From contig NZ_QLSU01000017.1 in NCBI RefSeq assembly GCF_003268775.1, positions 62,001 to 126,000 on the forward strand: a stretch of DNA of 64,000 nt, read 5' to 3'. This document shows positions 1-8,534 of this stretch, in pieces (within the stretch, counting starts at the first letter, position 1; every line of letters starts with the position of its first letter). The stretch is from Paraburkholderia unamae. Lineage in GTDB: Bacteria > Pseudomonadota > Gammaproteobacteria > Burkholderiales > Burkholderiaceae. Both the position numbers and the translations under genes were made by a program. Under the pieces are notes generated by a model, which was given only the letters and a program-made list of their open reading frames with translations, ran no database searches and was not told the DNA's origin.

Positions 1-109
1 AAGAGTACGAAATGAGGGACGGCCATGCGAATGAAGGCGCAGCCGTAAACCAACGATTTTCGCATAGCGGCGTGGAACCGGCGCTGGCGCCCTGAGTACC
101 CTGCGCGCC

Positions 110-2686
110 CTACGCGTCGCGCAGCGACTGCAACGCCGGCCGCGCGAGCACGTGACGCAAGCTGATCCAGCCCCCCACGCCCGCGCACAGCACGCCCGCG
201 GCAATGCCGGCCGGCACGAGCCACGGATCGAAAGCGAGATAGAACTGAAACACGCGCGTGGCGAGCACCGAGCCCACGACTTGCGCGCCGATCGCCGCCA
301 TGAGGCCCGCGAGCGCCCCGACCGAGACGAACTCGGCCACCTGCACCGCGCGCACCTGCTGGTGCGACGCTCCCAGCGCGCGCAGCAGCGCCGACTCGCG
401 CATGCGCTCGTCGCGCGTGCCCGCGAGCGCCGCATAGAGCACGAGCACGCCCGCGGCGAGCGTGAAGATGAAGAGGAACTGCACGGCGCCGATCACCTGC
501 TCCAGCACGCGCTCGATCTGCGCGAGGATCGGCGCGATGTCGATGGCGGTGACGTTCGGATAACGCGCCACGAGGCCGTCCACGACCCCGCGCTGCGCAG
601 GCGGCAGATGAAAACTCGTGATGTAGGTTGCCGGGAAATCGCGCAGCAGCGGGGGCGGCATCAGCACGAAGAAGTTCACCTTGAACGAGCCCCAGTCGAG
701 CTTGCGCACGCTCGTGACGGGCGCGCTCACTTCGAGGCCGGTCACGTCGAACTTGAGCACGTCGCCGGGCTTCACGTTGATGAGCTTCGCGAGCCCCTGC
801 TCGATGGAAAGCTGCGGCGCGCTCGAATCGCCATACCACTCGCCCGCTTCGATGCGGTTGTCGTCGGGCAGCTTCGTCGTGTACGAGAGATTGAATTCGC
901 GATCGACGAGACGCCGCGCGTCCTCGCTCTTGTACGAATCGGGATTCACGGGCTTGCCGTTGATCGAGATGAGGCGTCCGCGCACCATCGGCTGGAGATC
1001 GCTGTCGGCGTCCCCCGCAATGCCATGCGTGCGCAGCCAGGCGGCCACGGCGTCGCGCTGGTCGGGCTGGATGTCGATGAGGAATTCGTTGGGCGCGTCG
1101 GGCGGCGTGGATTTGCGCCAGCCTTCGACGAGATCGTTGCGCGTCATCGCAATGAGCAGCAGGCACATGAGGCCGATGGCGAGCGCCGTGATCTGCAACG
1201 CACTCGCGCCCGGCCGCCGTTCGAGCGACGCGAGCGCATAGCGCCAGCCCACGCCCGCGCGCACCTGGCCGCCGAAGCGCCCGCTGCGCGCGATACGCGC
1301 CGCGCACCAAAGCGCCACGCGCGCCACGCCCGCGAATACGAGCAGCCCGATCGCAAAGCCGCCGGCAACGATGCCGCCCAGCTTGAGCTCGCCCGCCGCG
1401 ATCACGAGCAGTCCCGCGAACAGCGCGATGCCGACGCCGTACGCGGCCCATGCGGCGCGCCCTTCGTCGCCCCACTCGCGGCGCAGCACGCGCACGGGCG
1501 GCACGCGCGTGAGCGGCAACAGCGGCGGCAGCGCGAAGCCGAGCAGCAGCACGAGGCCGGCGGCGATGCCTTCGATCACCGGCATCGGCCCCGGTTGCGG
1601 CAGCACGACGTCGATGAGATTGCCGAGCCACGCCAGCAGCGCGAGATGCCCCGCGTAGCCGAGCGCAACGCCGATCGCGCCGCCCAGCAGCCCGAGACCC
1701 GCGAACTCCAGCACGAAGAGTGTGCGCAACGTGCGCTGGCTTGCGCCAAGGCAGCGCATCGTGGCGCAGGCGTCGAGATGGCGGCGCGTGTAGCGATGCG
1801 CGGCCATCGCGATCGCCACGGCCGCGAGCAGCGCCGTAAGCAGCGAAACGAGCGTGAGGAAGTGGCGTGCGCGATCGAGCGTCTGGCGCACCTGCGGCTG
1901 GCCGTCCTGAAGCGATTCGAGCGCGACGCCACGCATCTTGCCGCCATCCACGCGCTCGCGCGCCCAGGCGGCGAACTGCGCGACTGCCGGGTCGGCGCCC
2001 GCCACGAGCAGGCGGTAGGTCACGCGGCTGCCATAGCCGATCAAGCCGGTGGACGCGAGCTCATCGGCGCGCAGCATGAGGCGCGGCGAGAAGTTCACGA
2101 ACGAAAAGCCGCGATCGAGCTCCTTCGTGATGAGCGCGTTCACGGTGAAGGTGCGCGTGCCGACCTTCACGGTGTCGCCCACATGCAGCTTGAGCGCGTC
2201 GAGCAGCTCGTCGTCCACCCAGACAGTGCCGGGTGGCGGAATACCCTGCGCCGCGTGATCGGGCGCGCCGGGCGCGGCGGCAAGGCGCAGCGCCCCGCGC
2301 AACGGGTAGTCCGCCGACACGGCCTTGATGGCGGCAAGGCGCGTGGCCGTGGAAACGACAGCGCCCGATGGACCCGATGCGGCCGCAACCGCTGCGGACG
2401 GGGCCATGCCCGAACTCACCATGCTCGGAAAAATCGCCGTCGTCGCCGTGCGCAGCGCGAGCGATTTCGCCTCGCGCGCAAACATCGGATCGACGGGATG
2501 GTCGGCGCGCACGATAAAGTCCGCGGCGATCATGCGCCGCGCATCGCGTTCGAGCCCGCGCTGGAGGCGATCGGCGAGAAAGCCCACGCTAGCGAGCGCA
2601 GCCACGGCGAGCACGAGCGCGAACAGCAGCATCGTGAGTTCGCCGGCGCGCCAGTCGCGCGCGGTCATGCGCGCGGCAAGCTGCAT
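110..2686 (-). CDS. FtsX-type ABC transporter permease (YbbP-like)
   Basis: Integral membrane permease with two FtsX/MacB-like domains. From the chosen ATG the product is 858 residues, close to the roughly 800 of E. coli YbbP. A first helix (LLFALVLAVAALASVGFL) follows the start, then a large extracytoplasmic region, a cluster of helices in the middle and a final three-helix FtsX block near the C-terminus containing LRALGASHQQVRAVQ, typical of the family. The open frame continues upstream to 2932, but that part overlaps the DUF4126 gene and is low complexity, so I start at 2686; an ATG at 2668 is also possible. The usual partner is an ABC ATPase (YbbA-like) and none is in the window. The substrate of such permeases is not established. 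Family call firm, start uncertain. Confidence 0.85.
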   Translation of the reverse strand: MQLAARMTARDWRAGELTMLLFALVLAVAALASVGFLADRLQRGLERDARRMIAADFIVRADHPVDPMFAREAKSLALRTATTAIFPSMVSSGMAPSAAVAAASGPSGAVVSTATRLAAIKAVSADYPLRGALRLAAAPGAPDHAAQGIPPPGTVWVDDELLDALKLHVGDTVKVGTRTFTVNALITKELDRGFSFVNFSPRLMLRADELASTGLIGYGSRVTYRLLVAGADPAVAQFAAWARERVDGGKMRGVALESLQDGQPQVRQTLDRARHFLTLVSLLTALLAAVAIAMAAHRYTRRHLDACATMRCLGASQRTLRTLFVLEFAGLGLLGGAIGVALGYAGHLALLAWLGNLIDVVLPQPGPMPVIEGIAAGLVLLLGFALPPLLPLTRVPPVRVLRREWGDEGRAAWAAYGVGIALFAGLLVIAAGELKLGGIVAGGFAIGLLVFAGVARVALWCAARIARSGRFGGQVRAGVGWRYALASLERRPGASALQITALAIGLMCLLLIAMTRNDLVEGWRKSTPPDAPNEFLIDIQPDQRDAVAAWLRTHGIAGDADSDLQPMVRGRLISINGKPVNPDSYKSEDARRLVDREFNLSYTTKLPDDNRIEAGEWYGDSSAPQLSIEQGLAKLINVKPGDVLKFDVTGLEVSAPVTSVRKLDWGSFKVNFFVLMPPPLLRDFPATYITSFHLPPAQRGVVDGLVARYPNVTAIDIAPILAQIERVLEQVIGAVQFLFIFTLAAGVLVLYAALAGTRDERMRESALLRALGASHQQVRAVQVAEFVSVGALAGLMAAIGAQVVGSVLATRVFQFYLAFDPWLVPAGIAAGVLCAGVGGWISLRHVLARPALQSLRDA

Positions 2687-2850
2687 GAGATCGGACCAGC
2701 CAGGCGTCGCGCGCGCGGCTGCGGGCCGCGACGGTCCACCCGGTCCACCTGCGCCGCCCGTGGCCCCCGGCGGCTCAGCTTGCGCGAACCCCGGTCCGCC
2801 CTCGCTGCGCGGGGGCTTCGGGTTGGAAGAAGAGGAAGGCGCGCCGCCGC

Positions 2851-3465
2851 TCAATCGTGGCGACCTCGCAGCGAAAGACGCGAGACCATATGCGTCGCCA
2901 TGCCGCGAAAGCCGCCCTGCACACCGCGCCACAGGCGCGGCAGCGCCCAGGCGGCCAGCACGAGGAACGCCACGAGCATGACAAGAAAGAGCAGCGGTAC
3001 AAAGAGCGCGAGTAGCACGCCCACGAAGGTCATGCCGTCCTCGGCGCTCGACGTGACGACGTTCGAGACCGGCTCGGGCGACAGATTAATGAGCGCGCGC
3101 GTGCCCGCCTTGGCCAGATGCGCGGTGCCCGCGAGCGTGCCGCCCGCGAGCGCGGCGACCGTCAGCACGGCCGGATCGGCATGGCCGAGCGCGCCGGCCG
3201 CCAGCACGGCGCCGGCCGGAATGCGGATGAAGGTGTGCACGGCGTCCCAGAGCGAATCGAACGCGGGCACCTTGTCGGCGAGGAATTCAAGCACCGTGAG
3301 CGCGGCGGCGATGCCGATCACCCAAGGCGAAGCGAGCACGGATAGCGTGTCGGGCAGATGAATGAGGCCGAGGCGCTGCAACACGCCGGCCATCAGCACC
3401 GTGAGATAGAGGCGCAGGCCGCTGCCCCAGGACAGGCCCGCTGCTAGCGAAAGTGGTTCCAGCAT
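2851..3465 (-). CDS. DUF4126 domain-containing membrane protein
   Basis: A 204-residue hydrophobic protein with about five membrane segments. It starts MLEPLSLAAGLSWGSGLRLY and carries small-residue-rich helices such as IGIAAALTVLEFLADKVP, as expected for DUF4126. The frame is open to 3555, but the ATG at 3465 is preceded by GGAGG at good spacing, so that is the start. Its 3' end lies upstream of the FtsX permease gene on the same strand, so the two may be co-transcribed. No biochemical function is known for the family. Confidence 0.85.
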   Translation of the reverse strand: MLEPLSLAAGLSWGSGLRLYLTVLMAGVLQRLGLIHLPDTLSVLASPWVIGIAAALTVLEFLADKVPAFDSLWDAVHTFIRIPAGAVLAAGALGHADPAVLTVAALAGGTLAGTAHLAKAGTRALINLSPEPVSNVVTSSAEDGMTFVGVLLALFVPLLFLVMLVAFLVLAAWALPRLWRGVQGGFRGMATHMVSRLSLRGRHD

Positions 3466-3655
3466 GGCTGCCTCCTCACGCGGCGCGGCCGGGCGCCGGT
3501 GCTCCGCGCTTGAAGGCGGGAGCGCTGGCGCTGCGCGCACACGCTCGCCGCACAAGCGGCGCGGAGTGTTATCGGGTTATGACCGTTCCATTATAGCCAT
3601 GCTCGCTGCGCCGCCGCAGTGGTGTTGCGCAGGCGCGGCAGACGCATGGACTGGA

Positions 3656-3976
3656 TCAGGCGGCCGAAGAGAGCTTCAGGCCGATGAGCCCGAGCACGAT
3701 CAGCGCGGCGCTCGCCACGCGCGCCGCGCTCACGGCCTCGCCCATCATCACGATGCCGAACACGAACGCGCCCACCGCGCCAATGCCGGTCCAGACCGCG
3801 TAGGCGGTGCCGAGCGGCAACTGGCGCATGGCCATGGCGAGCAAGACGAAGCTGCCGAGCGCCGTGACCACGGTGAACACCGAGGGCCAAAGCCGCGTGA
3901 AACCGTCGGAAGACTTGAGACCGGCGGCCCAGGCGACTTCGAGCACGCCGGCGATCAGAAGAAGAAACCAGGACAT
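3656..3976 (-). CDS. gdx: guanidinium exporter Gdx (SugE), SMR family
   Basis: A 106-residue small multidrug resistance protein with four transmembrane helices. It is nearly colinear with E. coli SugE/Gdx: start MSWFLLLIAGVLEVAWAAGLK with the essential membrane Glu13, the GTAYAVWTGIGAVGA helix 3 motif, and the end ALIVLGLIGLKLSS. Proteins of this clade exchange guanidinium for protons, acting as antiparallel dimers in the inner membrane. The leader holds two ACGG-loop hairpins (3999-4044) typical of the guanidine-II riboswitch, which independently supports the substrate. The ribosome-binding site is GGAG at 3985-3988, 8 bases from the ATG. It has its own promoter region and is separate from kdpDE just upstream. 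Confidence 0.95.
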   Translation of the reverse strand: MSWFLLLIAGVLEVAWAAGLKSSDGFTRLWPSVFTVVTALGSFVLLAMAMRQLPLGTAYAVWTGIGAVGAFVFGIVMMGEAVSAARVASAALIVLGLIGLKLSSAA

Positions 3977-3998
3977 GGGGAACGCTCCATTGAAAAAT

Positions 3999-4044
3999 GG
4001 GGCCGTCCCCGATGAAAACGAAGAGTCGCAAGGCCGTCCTTACG
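3999..4044 (-). promoter_or_regulatory. guanidine-II (mini-ykkC) riboswitch of gdx
   Basis: On the minus strand two hairpins with identical ACGG tetraloops follow each other. The first has seven pairs closing the loop (core AAGGACGGCCTT, 4030-4041, extended to 4027-4044). The second is GGGGACGGCCCC (3999-4010). A 16-base linker separates them, and the GGAG ribosome-binding site of gdx follows at 3985-3988. Paired ACGR-loop hairpins are the defining architecture of the guanidine-II class. From the family, guanidine binding makes the two loops dock and frees the ribosome-binding site, so exporter translation rises. Confidence 0.9.
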
Positions 4045-4052
4045 ATTCTGTA

Positions 4053-4073
4053 ATTATAGCACCATCACGGTGC
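4053..4073 (-). promoter_or_regulatory. gdx promoter -10 with adjacent 15-bp dyad
   Basis: A perfect TATAAT lies on the minus strand at 4053-4058, just upstream of the first riboswitch hairpin, so a transcript would start almost at the aptamer. A dyad GCACC-N5-GGTGC at 4059-4073 sits in the spacer, where a regulator could bind, and no good -35 hexamer is visible. The dyad could also be a weak 3' structure for kdpE, whose stop codon is 17 bases away. Confidence 0.55.
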
Positions 4074-4089
4074 ATCGCGCCGTCAGGCG

Positions 4090-4788
4090 TCACTGCACGC
4101 CCACGAGCCGATAGCCCACGCCCGTCTCGGTGATGATGTGCTCGGGCTGCGCGGGATCGCGCTCCAGCTTCTGGCGCAGATGCGCCATGTAGATGCGCAG
4201 GTAGTGGCTGCTCTCCACGTGCGACGGCCCCCAGACCTCGCGCAGCAGTTGTCGGTGCGTGAGCACGCGCCCCGCGTCGCGCACCAGCGTGGCGAGCAGC
4301 CGGTATTCGATAGGCGTGAGATGGACCGGCGCGCCCTCGCGCGTGACCTGGCGCAGCGCCAGATCGACGTTCACGGCGCCGAAGCTCACCTGCGGCGCTT
4401 CGTTGGCCCCGCCACGGTTGCGACGGCGCAACTGCGCCCGAATGCGCGCGAGCAGCTCGGAAACGCCGAACGGCTTCGTGAGGTAGTCGTCGGCGCCCGC
4501 GTCGAGCGCGGCCACTTTCTCGCTTTCCTGGGTGCGCGCCGAAAGCACGATCACGGGCAGGTCGCTCCAGCCGCGCAGCTCGCGGATCACGTCGAGGCCG
4601 TCGGTGTCGGGCAGGCCCAGGTCGACGATCACGAGGTCGGGCTTGCGCGTGGCCGCCTCGACGAGACCCTGCTTGCCGGTTTCGGCGTCGTGCACGACGA
4701 AGCCCTCGCCCTCCAGCGTGGCGCGCACGAAACGTCGAATCTGCTTTTCGTCTTCGATCAGGACAACGGCGATGCTCGGGTCACTCAT
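4090..4788 (-). CDS. kdpE: KdpE, response regulator of the potassium transporter
   Basis: OmpR-family response regulator of 232 residues that activates kdpFABC under potassium limitation. The receiver domain is at residues about 8-120 with phospho-acceptor Asp56 in VDLGLPDTDG and the conserved Lys in DYLTKPFG. A winged-helix DNA-binding domain follows (TPIEYRLLATLVRDAGRVLT and the RIYMAHLRQKLE recognition region). The frame is open to 4932, but that extension only shadows the low-complexity end of kdpD. The ATG at 4788 overlaps the kdpD stop by 8 bases, indicating translational coupling to its kinase. Confidence 0.95.
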   Translation of the reverse strand: MSDPSIAVVLIEDEKQIRRFVRATLEGEGFVVHDAETGKQGLVEAATRKPDLVIVDLGLPDTDGLDVIRELRGWSDLPVIVLSARTQESEKVAALDAGADDYLTKPFGVSELLARIRAQLRRRNRGGANEAPQVSFGAVNVDLALRQVTREGAPVHLTPIEYRLLATLVRDAGRVLTHRQLLREVWGPSHVESSHYLRIYMAHLRQKLERDPAQPEHIITETGVGYRLVGVQ

Positions 4789-7741
4789 GGGTGGGTTTGG
4801 GATCGAAGGGTTGCTCGGGGGCGGGTGCGCGCTGCGCCTCGCCGGACGGCGTGAGCGCTGCGGGCGTTTCAGGCGTTTCAGGCGCTGCGGGTAATGCGGG
4901 TAATGCGGGGACTTCGGGCGCGTCGGCGGCATCCGTGTCGTCGGTGTCGTCCGCGCTGTCCGTCACGTCGGCGGGCAGCGGCGGCGGCGACTCCACGGGC
5001 AGCGCGAACCAGAACGTCGCGCCTTCCACATGGCCGTCCGCGGCAACGCGATTGGCCGCGCCGATTGTACCGCCATGCGCCTCGACGATCGCCCGGCAGA
5101 TCGCGAGGCCGAGCCCGATGCCGGGCTTGGCCGACTCTTTCTCGCCGCGCGTGAACTTCTCGAACACACGCTCGCCCATGGCGGGCGGCAGGCCCGGCCC
5201 GTTGTCCTCGATCGACACGCGCACGAACGGCTGACCGCCCTCCTCCACGCGCCGCGCGGCGATGGTGAGCGGCGTATGCGCCGGGGTGTACTTGGCGGCG
5301 TTTTCCAGCAGGTTCGAAAAGAGCCGCTCCATGAGCACCGCGTCGAGCTGGAGCAGGGGCAAACCTGCTTCGAGCTTCACCTGCACCGGGTGACGCGCGA
5401 GCACCCGGCGGCACGCGGCGAGCGCCGCGCCCACGGTTTCCTCCAGCAGCGTCCACTGGCGGTTGAGTTTCAGGCTGCCCGCCTGCAACCGCGCCATGTC
5501 GAGCAGGTTCGTGACGATGCCGGTCATGCGCAGCGCCTCGTCGTGGATCGCCTCGATCAGCTCGCCCGAGCGCGCGTCGGGCGCCTCGTGCGGCTCATGC
5601 GTTTGTGCGAGCATCGACGAAAAGCCGACGATCGCCGTGAGCGGCGTGCGCAGGTCGTGCGAAATGGCCGAGAGCAACGAATTGCGCAAGCGCTCCGACT
5701 CCATGTTGACGAGCGCGTCGCGGGCGATGTCCACGTAGTGCACGCGCTCGAGCGCAAGCGCGATCTGCGCCGCGAATGCGTCGAGCATGCGTTGCTGCTC
5801 GGGCACCTGTAGCTCGCGGGCGTCGCGCGTCACGACGGCGAGCACGCCGCGCGTGCGCATCGGCGCCTTGAGCGGCAGATAGCGCGCGACGGCGGCGGGC
5901 AGCGTGTCGGTGCCGTTGCCCGCGGGCTTTTGCTGGTCGTACACCCACTGGCCGACGTCGATATCGAGGCTTTCGGCGTCGAGCATGATCTGCGGATCGG
6001 GGTCCTCGATCTTCTGCTGCACCTTGTCCGCGCTGTCCGGCAACAGGAGCGCCACGCGCGCGCCGAACACCTCGCTCACGTGACGGCTGCCGATCGCCAC
6101 GATCTGCTCGGTGGTGAGCGCGGCGGCCAGTTCGCGCGCCATGGCGTACATCGCGCCCGTGCGCTGCTCGCGCCGCTGCGCGACGCTCGCCTCGCGGCGC
6201 AGGCTGGACGTGAGATGGCTGATGACGAGCGAGGTGAGCAGCATGCCGACGAAGGTCAGCAGGTATTGCGTATCGGTGACCGAGAACGACATCCTCGGCG
6301 GCACGAAGAAAAAGTCGTACGCCGCGACGCTCGCGAACGAGAGCATGACGCCGGGGCCCCGGCCGAGCTTCGTCGCCGCGAAGATCACGCCGAGCAGATA
6401 CAGCATCACGAGATTCGCGAGGTCGATACGGTCGATCAACTGGCTCGCGATGAGCGTCACGCACGCGCAGATCACGAGCGCGGCCGCATAGGCGCGCGGT
6501 GGCGAGCGCTCGGCGCCGCCCGCCGCGAGCGCCTCGCGCCATGCATTGGCGGCGCGCGTAGCGGCGCTCGCAGCGCCGGGCTCGCCGCCCGCGTGCACCG
6601 CCTCGCCCGCGCTCGCGCGCACGAGCGTGAGATCCACGTCGCCGGCCTTTTCGGCCAGACGCTCGCCGAACGGGCGCTTGAGCCAGCGCGAAAAGCCCGT
6701 GCGCAGCGAGCCGCCCGCCACGAGCTTCGAGACGTTGCGCAGCCGCGCATAGCCGACGAGCGTGGTGGCGGCGTCCTCGCCTGCCAGCGTCGCCGTTTCG
6801 GCGCCCAGTTCGGAGGCGAGCTTGAGCGCGCCTAGGGTGCGCTCGCGAACCGCGTCGGGCAGGCGCTGAAGCTTCGGCGTCTCCACATACACGGCAATCC
6901 AGTCCGCCTTGAGGCTCGCCGCGAGGCGCGCGGCGGCGCGCACGAGGGCATTCGCCTCGGGCCCCGGCCCCACGCACACGAGCAAACGCTCGCGCGCCTG
7001 CCATACATGCTGGATCGAGCGGTCGGCGCGATACTCGCGCATCTGCGCGTCCACGCGATCGGCCGTGCGGCGCAGCGCCAGTTCACGCAGCGCGATCAGG
7101 TTGCCCTTGCGAAAGAAGTTGCGCACCGCGCGCTCGGCCTGCGCGGGCATGTAGACCTTGCCGTCGCGCATGCGGTCGAGCAGTTCCTCGGCGGGCAAGT
7201 CGACGAGCGTGACTTCGTCGGCGCGGTCGAACACGCGGTCGGGCACGGTCTCCCACACGCGGATGCCCGTGATCTGCCCCACCACGTCGTTGAGGCTTTC
7301 GAGGTGCTGGACGTTGACGGTCGTGTAGACGTCGATACCCGCGTCGAGCAGTTCGTAGACGTCCTGCCAGCGTTTCATGTGCCGTGCGCCGGCCACGTTC
7401 GAATGCGCGAGTTCGTCGACGAGCACGAGTTGCGGCTTGCGCGCGAGTGCGGCGTCGAGATCGAACTCCTCCAGCAGACGCCCACGGTAGGCAATGCGCT
7501 GGCGCGGCATCACGTCGAGACCATCGGTCAGCGCGGCGGTTTCGCTGCGCCCGTGCGTCTCGACAATGCCGACGACGACATCGACGCCTTCCTCCGCGCG
7601 GCGGCGCGCGGCTTGCAGCATCGCATAGGTCTTGCCGACGCCCGCGGAGGCGCCGAAAAAGATCTTGAGCTTGCCGCGGCGGCGTTTCTCTTCGTCGCGT
7701 TGCAGGCGGTCGAGCAGTTCGTCGGGATCGGGGCGGTTCAT
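4781..7741 (-). CDS. kdpD: KdpD, potassium-responsive sensor histidine kinase
   Basis: A 986-residue sensor kinase, longer than the roughly 890 usual. The N-terminal KdpD domain has a Walker A (GASAGVGKT, residues 30-38) and is followed by a universal-stress-protein-like domain at about 250-375. Four membrane helices lie at about 415-515, then a GAF-like region, the HisKA phospho-acceptor His695 (ISHDLRTP), the N-box NLLENAAKYTP and the G2-box GIGLGLAICRAIVEAHGG. The odd part is a low-complexity tail (about 918-986) rich in Asp, Pro, Ala and Thr after the ATPase domain. It passes phosphate to KdpE encoded directly downstream. A 168-base gap with a strong hairpin separates it from kdpC. Confidence 0.95.
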   Translation of the reverse strand: MNRPDPDELLDRLQRDEEKRRRGKLKIFFGASAGVGKTYAMLQAARRRAEEGVDVVVGIVETHGRSETAALTDGLDVMPRQRIAYRGRLLEEFDLDAALARKPQLVLVDELAHSNVAGARHMKRWQDVYELLDAGIDVYTTVNVQHLESLNDVVGQITGIRVWETVPDRVFDRADEVTLVDLPAEELLDRMRDGKVYMPAQAERAVRNFFRKGNLIALRELALRRTADRVDAQMREYRADRSIQHVWQARERLLVCVGPGPEANALVRAAARLAASLKADWIAVYVETPKLQRLPDAVRERTLGALKLASELGAETATLAGEDAATTLVGYARLRNVSKLVAGGSLRTGFSRWLKRPFGERLAEKAGDVDLTLVRASAGEAVHAGGEPGAASAATRAANAWREALAAGGAERSPPRAYAAALVICACVTLIASQLIDRIDLANLVMLYLLGVIFAATKLGRGPGVMLSFASVAAYDFFFVPPRMSFSVTDTQYLLTFVGMLLTSLVISHLTSSLRREASVAQRREQRTGAMYAMARELAAALTTEQIVAIGSRHVSEVFGARVALLLPDSADKVQQKIEDPDPQIMLDAESLDIDVGQWVYDQQKPAGNGTDTLPAAVARYLPLKAPMRTRGVLAVVTRDARELQVPEQQRMLDAFAAQIALALERVHYVDIARDALVNMESERLRNSLLSAISHDLRTPLTAIVGFSSMLAQTHEPHEAPDARSGELIEAIHDEALRMTGIVTNLLDMARLQAGSLKLNRQWTLLEETVGAALAACRRVLARHPVQVKLEAGLPLLQLDAVLMERLFSNLLENAAKYTPAHTPLTIAARRVEEGGQPFVRVSIEDNGPGLPPAMGERVFEKFTRGEKESAKPGIGLGLAICRAIVEAHGGTIGAANRVAADGHVEGATFWFALPVESPPPLPADVTDSADDTDDTDAADAPEVPALPALPAAPETPETPAALTPSGEAQRAPAPEQPFDPKPTHE

Positions 7742-7844
7742 GCGGAAAATGGATGGGGTTGCGCGCAGGTGTCACGCACCACGAAAGATCGTCTCACCGT
7801 GGCGCCGATATGGCAAATGCGGCATAAACGGCAAACGCAATGAA

Positions 7845-7879
7845 CCGCACGCACGCCGCTCGAAGCGCCGTGCGTGCGG
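7845..7879 (-). terminator. hairpin between kdpC and kdpD (terminator or attenuator)
   Basis: Right after kdpC the DNA forms a long stem: 11 perfect pairs (7845-7855 with 7869-7879), one C/C mismatch, then four more pairs closing a CGA loop. The following minus-strand bases are only moderately T-rich, so termination may be partial. This would set kdpDE expression below kdpFABC while still allowing induced read-through. Confidence 0.5.
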
Positions 7880-7909
7880 TGCGGTTCAACAGCGCCCAGG
7901 TCTTCGGGC

Positions 7910-8488
7910 TCAGCTCGCCTCTTTACCGTCGAGCGCGAGATTGAGTTCAAGCACATTCACGCGCGACTCGCCGAACACGCCGAACTGACGGCCCTTCGTG
8001 TAGCGGTCCACGAGCGCCTGCACGTCGTTTGCGCTCAGGTGTCGCGCCTGCGCGACGCGGGCCACCTGGTACGCGGCGGCGGCGGGCGAGATCTCGGGAT
8101 CGAGTCCGCTGCCCGAGGACGTCACGAGATCGGCCGGAATGGGCTGCGACACGTCGGTGCCCGCGGCCTTCAGCGCATCGATACGGCCTTTGACCTCGTC
8201 GGCGAGCGCCGGGTTGGTCGGACCGAGGTTCGAGGCGCCCGAGCCCTGCGCGTTATACGGCATGGGCGACGTGGCCGAGAGACGGCCCCAGAAGTACTGG
8301 GGCGCATCGAACTGTTGGCCGATGAGCGCGCTGCCCACCACCTTGCCATTCACTTCGATGAGGCTGCCGTTGGTCTGGCGGTGGAACGCGGCCTGGCCGA
8401 ACGCGGTCATCACGGCCGGATACACGAGGCCGGTCACGACCGCCAGCACGGCGAAGATCACGATCAGAGGGCGAAACTGCGATTTCAT
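7910..8488 (-). CDS. kdpC: KdpC, potassium-transporting ATPase subunit C
   Basis: A 192-residue protein with one N-terminal membrane helix (LIVIFAVLAVVTGLVYPAVM) and a periplasmic domain, as in KdpC of E. coli (190). Family landmarks are YFWGRLSAT, SGASNLGPTNPAL and VTSSGSGLDPEISPAAA. The subunit is needed for assembly of the KdpFABC complex and for its high potassium affinity. It lies 46 bases downstream of kdpB in the same operon. Confidence 0.95.
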   Translation of the reverse strand: MKSQFRPLIVIFAVLAVVTGLVYPAVMTAFGQAAFHRQTNGSLIEVNGKVVGSALIGQQFDAPQYFWGRLSATSPMPYNAQGSGASNLGPTNPALADEVKGRIDALKAAGTDVSQPIPADLVTSSGSGLDPEISPAAAAYQVARVAQARHLSANDVQALVDRYTKGRQFGVFGESRVNVLELNLALDGKEAS

Positions 8489-8534
8489 TTTGGCTTCCTA
8501 TGTATCTATCCGTGTGTGTCTCTGTCCAGGCGGC

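Noticed and set aside
3..95. Open plus-strand frame at the left edge ending in TGA at 93-95, possibly the 3' end of a gene
   Set aside because: Only 30 codons are visible, the codon use is not clearly genomic, and no family could be recognised.
152..3361. 1069-codon open frame opposite the FtsX permease gene
   Set aside because: Composition is Arg/His/Glu/Ala repetitive, typical of the antisense frame of a high-G+C gene; the minus strand has clear protein families.
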